From Seminavis robusta (taxonomy: Eukaryota > Bacillariophyta > Bacillariophyceae > Naviculales > Naviculaceae): a stretch of DNA of 25,015 nucleotides. The number at the start of each line of letters is the position of its first letter. Within the stretch, counting starts at the first letter, position 1. The translations under genes were made by a program, and so were the position numbers. The stretch covers positions 1 through 25,015 of the forward strand of contig CAICTM010001652.1 in assembly GCA_903772945.1 (NCBI GenBank), read 5' to 3'. The notes beneath the pieces are model-generated. The model was not told the origin of the DNA. It worked only from the letters and a program-made list of their open reading frames with translations, and ran no database searches. This document shows, one piece after another, positions 19,997-25,015 of this stretch.

Positions 19997-20146
19997 GATA
20001 AGGAAAGAGGGGTTTAGAGTGGGTAGTCTAGATTGTCTATACGGAAGCCAGCGATAAACATTTTTTCTCTTCGGCAGCCGGACGTGCAATACGGAGACCT
20101 CCACAAACACAAGAAAGGCCAAACGCTTTAGTGAACCAAGGGCTCA

Positions 20147-22456
20147 ATGAAGAAGACACAACGTCATGATGCAGATGATACTATAAGTAGCATCCAGCCA
20201 CTACCAACATTAACCCCGCCATCACTGCATCGAGCACGAAGGGTCGGAGAGGATGGACCAGGGGCCTATGCCGTGGATGGGATTGGACCAATATTTCATC
20301 GCCCAAGAAGTAGGCCATTGACTGGGAGGATGTCTGAGATGGAAGAGCAGGGACTGGAATTGGTGCCTACATCTCCAAGTGACAACAGAGATAATGATCT
20401 TGTTATTGCTGATATTAGCAATCTGTTGGCCTTCAATTTCACTAGACATAACATGGAAGAATCAACGAGGAACGAGGGTGGTCTTATTCATGCTGAGCCA
20501 GTTGATGACTCGGAAAATGGGATGATTCCAATGGCAGAGCCAATAACAACAACGGCAAAAAGAATATGGAAAAAGAAACTATTCTTGTTCCTCTCACTGG
20601 AAACAATGGTTGCCATTGCCATTGTCTCTATCATCCTTTTGGCATTTCTGCTGGCTCCAAAAAGAGGCAATCAAGCTCAACCCACAAAGCAGCAAAATGG
20701 AGTGATGCCAATACAAGACAATCCAGGGGCAATAGCTTCAATCGCACAAGCACCAACATTGCTACAGGAAAGACTCAATCTTCCTGAATACACCCTCAGG
20801 GCAATGGAAAATCCGAGGTCACCACAGACCAAGGCTTATCAATGGCTAAACAACAGTATCAACAACTCTAACAATACGCACCATCTCCCGGTATGGAGAC
20901 TAAGGCAACGGTTTGTGTTGGCCACATTTTATTATTCAACACGGGGAGACTATTGGGTGAAAAGTCAAGGCTGGCTGGATTGGGGCTCTAACGAGTGCAA
21001 TTGGACACAGATTGATAGGGTCCCAAGCAGAGCAGCTCATTGCGGTGATGCTGGGCAACTCCTATCATTGAAGCTTGGGTCTGCTAACAATTTGGATGGA
21101 ACGATACCACCAGAAATATCTCTGCTTAGTGATAGCTTGGAAATACTGGAATTTTCTTGGAACTACCAACTTAAAGGAAGACTACCAACAGAGGTTGGGC
21201 TGATGACAAGGCTGACAGCCTTGTGGTTTAGCGCAACTCACTTGTCTGGAACACTCCCAACAGAACTGGGTCAGCTACAACGCTTGGAGCAATTAACGAT
21301 CTCACATAGTGAGCTTGGTGGGACTTTGCCTACTGAACTGGGCAACCTAAGCAGCCTGACAGTTCTGGGATCTGACAGTGCGAACTTTTCTGGTATGCGA
21401 GGGAGGGGACAAAATCATTGCAGAAATTCCACAGTTTGATTTATTGGCTCACTTGACGTTTCTGCCTACACAGGGTCCATCCCCACTGAGATTCTTCGAT
21501 TGTCGAACCTGAAGACCTTGTTTTTCTCAGAGTGCCCTTTGTTAAATACAGAATCTTTCCTCCCTGAGGTAGTTGGAAACCTGCACAATTTGGAGACACT
21601 AAATCTGAGCTATCGGAAAGCTGGGGGGTTCACATCAATTCCATGTAAGTGCATTAGTTCATTTCTTTCCCTTCGCCTTCTGGTTGCTGAACATGTTTTT
21701 GAAATTTTGCTTTGAAACAGCTGAGATTGGGAAGCTGACCAACCTGGAAAATCTTATTTTTGCTGACTTTCAACTCAATGGCACAATTCCAAGTGAGATG
21801 GGCTTGTTGACAAAGCTAGTAAGTTATCATGAATGAAGCTTGTGTGGTGATGGTTCCTCTATGCACTAAGGGATTGAGGTGTACCACTTTCTTGCAGATC
21901 TACGTGAACATGCGAAGGAACTACATCACTGGCACTCTACCAGAAGAGATATCAAAGATGTCACGTAAGTTGTCTTCTCGTGCCAGATTTGCAAATTCAT
22001 CTCATGCTCATGCTATACCATCTGCCTGCTCTATTTCAAGAGCTGGAAATGCTCCTCATTAGTGCCAACCAATTAGAAGGCAGGCTGCTGGAACCAGAGC
22101 TGCTTCCCCAACTCACCAAGCTACAGAAGTTGTATATCAATGATAACCTTTTCTCAGGCTCCATTGCAACAGAAATTAGTTTGGTGTCTAGTCTTCAGAT
22201 GCTTGAACTGCAAAATACCAACATATTTGGGAAACTTCCCAAGGAACTATGTTTGTTGGAAAACTTGACCAGCTTGGTGTTGACTAACACATCCATATCT
22301 GGGAGCATCCCTGACGGATTATGTGGTGTAGTACGGCCCCCACATGAAATGAAATGGTTTGGTGGGAATTACTATCCAGTACCAACCAGCAACCTGTCAG
22401 CCTGCTATGGAACTAGTCTATGCGGCTGTACTTGTGAGCATTGCCCAAAGGCATGA
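20147..22456 (+). CDS. Type II membrane leucine-rich repeat protein B, five exons (665 aa)
   Basis: Tandem paralogue of the gene at 15298-17841. Exons are 20147-21392, 21474-21644, 21721-21818, 21898-21964 and 22041-22456. Exons 2, 3 and 4 have the same lengths as in the paralogue (171, 98 and 67 bp), and the introns (81, 76, 79 and 76 bp) have the same phases. The N-terminal tail is about 80 residues shorter, with only one ADISN...GLIHA module. KRIWKKK precedes the membrane helix at about 150-172. Then follow the LRRNT-like cap (WLDWGSNECNW), LRRs such as GTLPTELGQLQRLEQL and GSIPTEILRLSNLK, and the Cys-rich end CYGTSLCGCTCEHCPKA. No kinase is present. The start MKKTQ resembles the MMNKT start of the paralogue. 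Expected topology is tail inside, LRRs outside. A receptor-like or adhesion role is inferred only. Confidence 0.85.
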
Positions 22457-23010
22457 CAAAATTAATCGCCAACTAGCTAGACCATTCACCAACCATGCAA
22501 CAATGGTATTGCATTGCACCCACATGTAAACCCGTTTAGTTTGTGAGGTTGCTTGTTGTAGCCACTGTAGCACGGTACCCAGATGGATCAAAAGTCCTCA
22601 CCATTGCAATTAACTACCCCTACGCCAGCCTCCTAGCATCTCGTGTCTTTTTTTTTTATAAACAGCAAACATTCTGAAGGCGGTCACAGTGATGTAGTGG
22701 CGCGAAAGCAACAGCAACAGCAGTGGCATGCAGTGCAGTCCTGGTATAAGTGCCCAGGGTTTTGCTGGTCTTAAAAAGCCGGCAGCGTTCAATGTGCTGG
22801 AAAGCATTCATTCTTCCCTTTAGGAGTACCATCTACCGTACTTTTCGAGAGGCAGGGCGAGTCCTAGTTTTGCAAATAACAGTATATTGTATGGAGGTTT
22901 GCGCCTCCTTGATTGTTGGCTCATCCAAGTTAGAACGAACTAAAATTCTATTCTTCCTTTTTTGTTTCGCTGCCGTAAGTATTCATTTTCTGCATGTGTG
23001 CCCGTCTTTC
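22457..23010. other. Intergenic, 3' of membrane LRR gene B and of the PsbQ-like gene
   Basis: The genes on both sides end here, so this is a shared 3' region. The first 130 bases are related to the DNA after the stop of the upstream paralogue. A run of nine or more T (about 22649-22657) is present. I see no further gene or RNA. Confidence 0.5.
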
Positions 23011-23661
23011 TTATAGATTCAGTTGAACTGCCAACTGATCCATGTATTTGACCATGGATTGAATATCCTTCTTGGCCGTGGCCAACAGGGACTCGGGAGT
23101 GGATCTGGACGAAGAATGTTCGGCAAACATGGATTGATAGGCCGCTCCTTCGGCTTGATAGAAATAGGCATTGAATTCTTCCATGGTTTCGGTGTATTCC
23201 ACAATGTCATCCGATTCCTCTTGCAGTAGTTTGAGCACCTTTTGAATCCCATACATGCTGCTGGTAACACCTTGTGTGCCGAGGTAGTTTCGAACGGCAT
23301 CGCCGCCACCCTTTTTGGAAATATCGGCGTAATTGTCGAGCAGATATTGCATCTCCTTGCGAGCGAGTTGAAACCGTTGCTTGGCATCCTCTGCCGTCAG
23401 TTTCTTGTCCAAAAAGACGGAAGCTTCCTTGGGAGGTGCCGCCACGGAGGGCTGTGACGGAAATACGAGCAGTAGTGGCAAAGTCGCGGCTCCAAACAGG
23501 GACCTTCGATCCACCAGTGCAGGTGCGGGTGCATTATTAGTATTCTTATTGTCGTGTGATTTTTCCAGAAAATGGGGTCGTCGTGGACTGCCACTGTGCT
23601 GTGTCCATGCCAATGCGTCAAGAGGCAGAGCCATGATCGTAAACAGGGCCAGGAATCTCAT
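23011..23661 (-). CDS. PsbQ-family (PsbQ'/Psb31-like) extrinsic protein of photosystem II, thylakoid lumen
   Basis: 216 aa, single exon. The presequence has three parts typical of diatom lumen proteins. Residues 1-18 form a signal peptide ending DALA before W19, which resembles the diatom ASAF-type cleavage site with Trp at +1. A short basic transit segment follows. Residues 51-75 (DRRSLFGAATLPLLLVFPSQ, ending SVAA) form a twin-arginine thylakoid signal, R52-R53. The mature part of about 141 residues is helical and charged, with the segment GGGDAVRNYLGTQGVTSSMY and four predicted helices, as in the four-helix PsbQ fold. In red-lineage algae such proteins bind the lumenal face of PSII near the oxygen-evolving cluster and support Ca and Cl retention. 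I cannot separate PsbQ' from Psb31 by eye. The start at 23661 is the only one that preserves the signal peptide. Confidence 0.75.
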   Translation of the reverse strand: MRFLALFTIMALPLDALAWTQHSGSPRRPHFLEKSHDNKNTNNAPAPALVDRRSLFGAATLPLLLVFPSQPSVAAPPKEASVFLDKKLTAEDAKQRFQLARKEMQYLLDNYADISKKGGGDAVRNYLGTQGVTSSMYGIQKVLKLLQEESDDIVEYTETMEEFNAYFYQAEGAAYQSMFAEHSSSRSTPESLLATAKKDIQSMVKYMDQLAVQLNL

Positions 23662-23699
23662 TCTGCTAGGTATAACTTCAATTCAAAATTGTCTAGCAG

Positions 23700-24464
23700 T
23701 GTGCTGTGGTCTCCTTCCTAAATGGGAGTGGTTACTAAATGCAGAGGGAGGCTGATGAGAAGAAGAGCTCGAAGGTCTCTGTATGACGGCGCCATGTTGT
23801 TGTCGACCTTGCGATCACTGGACGGTCAATTGTTTCGTCGGAGTCGAGTCGCGTTCTTTGACACCATGTCAGAAAGGTATTTTCGTATGACGGACAGACG
23901 ACTCGGGATCCACAATCACGGTTCGTGATTGGGGATGTGTGACTCAAATCAGATGGTTATCCGATCATCATCAGATGGCCAGGTGTACGAGGAACGAGGA
24001 CAATGGTCGTCTAGATGATGCAACTACAAAGGTTAGGAAGTTAGGTCGAAGAGATGAATGCAAGGAGCGACGGGATGGAGCAAAATGAATGGACGGATGA
24101 AGGTCCATAGGTTTAGTAAAGTGGGAAAGCCCTCCAGGGCCAACCATGCACTTCAGGAAGATAGATCGACGAGATCTATCTGTAGATGAAACTGCGAGAA
24201 GCAGAGGATCGAAAGATCCTGGTATATGTATGCATATCGGAGCTCAGTTGTAGAGCTCACAATCTGAACGAGAGAGAAAGAGAAAACGAAACGAATAGCC
24301 AGTCTACTAGACAGTAGAGCTGGAAGGATATTGATTAAATTAGAGAAATTGTGCGTTCAAGTTCACACCTTTTCAACACGTTTTAAAACGATAGCTATCA
24401 GGAAAGAGTGAGCTTGGATCCAGGTTGTCAAACAGAAAAGAGAAGAATTGAGAAGTAAGTAAAG
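23700..24464 (+). mobile_element. Candidate LTR and leader of a copia-type retrotransposon (boundaries unclear)
   Basis: The plus-strand gag at 24465 is preceded by purine-rich DNA with a TATA-like patch (tatatgtatgcatat, about 24222-24236). A tatcag core at 24396-24401 within tagctatcagga resembles the initiator-Met primer-binding site found just after copia 5' LTRs. An LTR end near aaca (24375-24378) is possible. I could not fix the 5' boundary: several TGT starts exist between 23794 and 23940, and no second LTR is in the window for comparison. The region lies head to head with the PsbQ-like gene, within a few hundred bases of its start. Confidence 0.45.
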
Positions 24465-24818
24465 ATGTCTACGGAGGTAGAGGTATCATCGTCGAGCAAG
24501 TATCCCATCTTCGATGGGAAAGATGAGAAGTTCAGGTTCTACAAGGTCAAGATGATGGCCCATTTATCGAAGTATGGGTACGTAGAACTGATGAAAGACT
24601 CTACGGAGATCAAACCGGACAACTGGGAAAACCCTACAGGTACGGGCAAGTTGTCGGACGACGAAGTAGAAAAGATCGAAAGTCTGCAGAAGAAGAACAG
24701 CAAGGCTGCTGGAATACTGCTGGATTCGATCAATGTGGAGACCATCGAAGGGCAAGTCGCCTTCGACCTACTGGCCTCACACCAAACGACTGACCATGCT
24801 GCTCAAGAAGGTCCTTGA
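24465..24818 (+). mobile_element. Copia-type retrotransposon Gag, N-terminal part, truncated (117 aa)
   Basis: The frame begins MSTEVEVSSSSKYPIFDGKD, followed by a KFRFYKVKMMAHLSKYGYVE segment. This fits the F-x-G...W/F-x-x-K-M-x-x-H-L pattern of copia gag (UBN2-like) N-termini, where Gag packages the element RNA into particles. Full gags of this class run to 250 aa or more and carry a CCHC zinc knuckle; neither is present. The frame stops after ASHQTTDHAAQEGP, and no protease, integrase or reverse transcriptase follows on this strand within the window. The element is therefore probably broken near 24790-24818, although the window edge is close. Confidence 0.7.
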
Positions 24819-25015
24819 TGTACTTTCGTCCGTATGGTTGAACCCTATCCTACGCTAGCTTCTTGCGTTCACGTCGAGTCATCTCGAACTCTTTGGGTTT
24901 TTCCTTTATGTCCTCTTTATCGCGTAGGTATTCCGTTTCGTCGAGGCCGCTACCTCACTCACTGTCTTCAGCATCGTTAGGTCCAGCATGGACTCCACAT
25001 CCCTTGAATTTCCCA
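24819..25015 (-). mobile_element. Possible inverted retroelement fragment at the right edge
   Basis: After the gag stops, the better-looking frames are on the minus strand. One reads LRDKEDIKEKPKEFEMTRRE, then after a stop GRKYIKDLLEQHG, the latter ending about where the gag breaks. The KYIKDLLEQHG stretch resembles the QxKYIxxLLExFGM segment of copia reverse transcriptases, but it is too short to be sure. In-frame stops mean it would be degraded. Confidence 0.3.

Larger units (their letters stand above)
17842..20146. other. Spacer between the two membrane LRR genes, with coding-like debris and duplications
   Basis: The first 130 bases remain similar to the DNA after the stop of the downstream paralogue, so the duplicated unit runs past the coding sequence. 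Beyond that I recognise no gene. Pieces read like decayed coding sequence. On the plus strand, DGSQFLAVDGQVGGICKTR (ending near 19090, just before a gtaagt) and EDLVDLAKSAGLGDFTWSMQ (about 19408-19470) stand out, as does a hydrophobic stretch FPIVSVVIPVSVLIVLYAQ at about 19340-19390. On the minus strand, GGIYWYPSVVRGKGSVCFG falls near 18600. None matches a family I can name. Repeats within the interval are listed separately; a GATA run is at about 19631-19651. Confidence 0.45.

Noticed and set aside
1..25015. tRNA, rRNA or CRISPR features
   Set aside because: No cloverleaf with a GTTCGA-type T-loop, no rRNA-like conserved segment, and no regularly spaced repeat array were found on either strand by eye.

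Overview
The window looks like nuclear DNA of a photosynthetic stramenopile, most likely a raphid pennate diatom (Seminavis robusta-like). Three things point that way: a PsbQ-type lumen protein with a three-part targeting presequence (signal peptide, plastid transit segment, twin-arginine thylakoid signal), a family of type II membrane LRR proteins with short 76-81 bp GT-AG introns, and a copia-type gag. There is no operon structure and no bacterial ribosome-binding pattern. The species is an inference.

Layout. 1-1640: a decayed minus-strand gene for a VWD-like secreted protein, still showing two spliceable introns but broken by stops and frameshifts, followed by a TGCC tetranucleotide microsatellite (1665-1766). 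1767-4440: gene-poor DNA dense in GTAC and CTAG palindromes. 4441-5823 and 8323-9702 (+): two single-exon paralogues (460 and 459 aa) of a soluble ribonuclease-inhibitor-like LRR family, separated by 2.5 kb of non-coding DNA with a 120-nt imperfect hairpin. 9883-14325 (-): a 1480-aa, mostly disordered, repeat-rich nuclear protein with one CXXC zinc finger near its C-terminus; it is convergent with the second LRR gene. 14326-15297: an intergenic stretch with a minus-strand TATA box, a GGTTGG-rich tract and a diverged tandem duplication reaching the next start codon.

15298-17841 and 20147-22456 (+): two five-exon tandem paralogues (744 and 665 aa after splicing). Each has a disordered N-terminal tail, one transmembrane helix, an LRRNT-like cap, plant-RLP-style LRRs and a cysteine-rich C-terminal cap, and no kinase. 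Their intron positions and phases are identical, and they share a 130-bp block with no differences, which suggests recent gene conversion. The 2.3-kb spacer between them holds several duplicated fragments and coding-like debris. 23011-23661 (-): the PsbQ/Psb31-like gene. From about 23700 to the right edge lies a candidate LTR and leader, a truncated copia gag (24465-24818), and possibly an inverted second retroelement fragment.

The genes do not form one pathway. The locus combines two LRR gene pairs (one cytosolic, one membrane), a chromatin-type CXXC protein, a photosystem II subunit, and retroelement and pseudogene debris. The items most worth following up are the divergent stand-alone CXXC protein and the tandem LRR pair, with its conversion tract, N-terminal module gain or loss and conserved read-through tail in intron 1. 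I did not find clear evidence of a wholly new multi-gene system.
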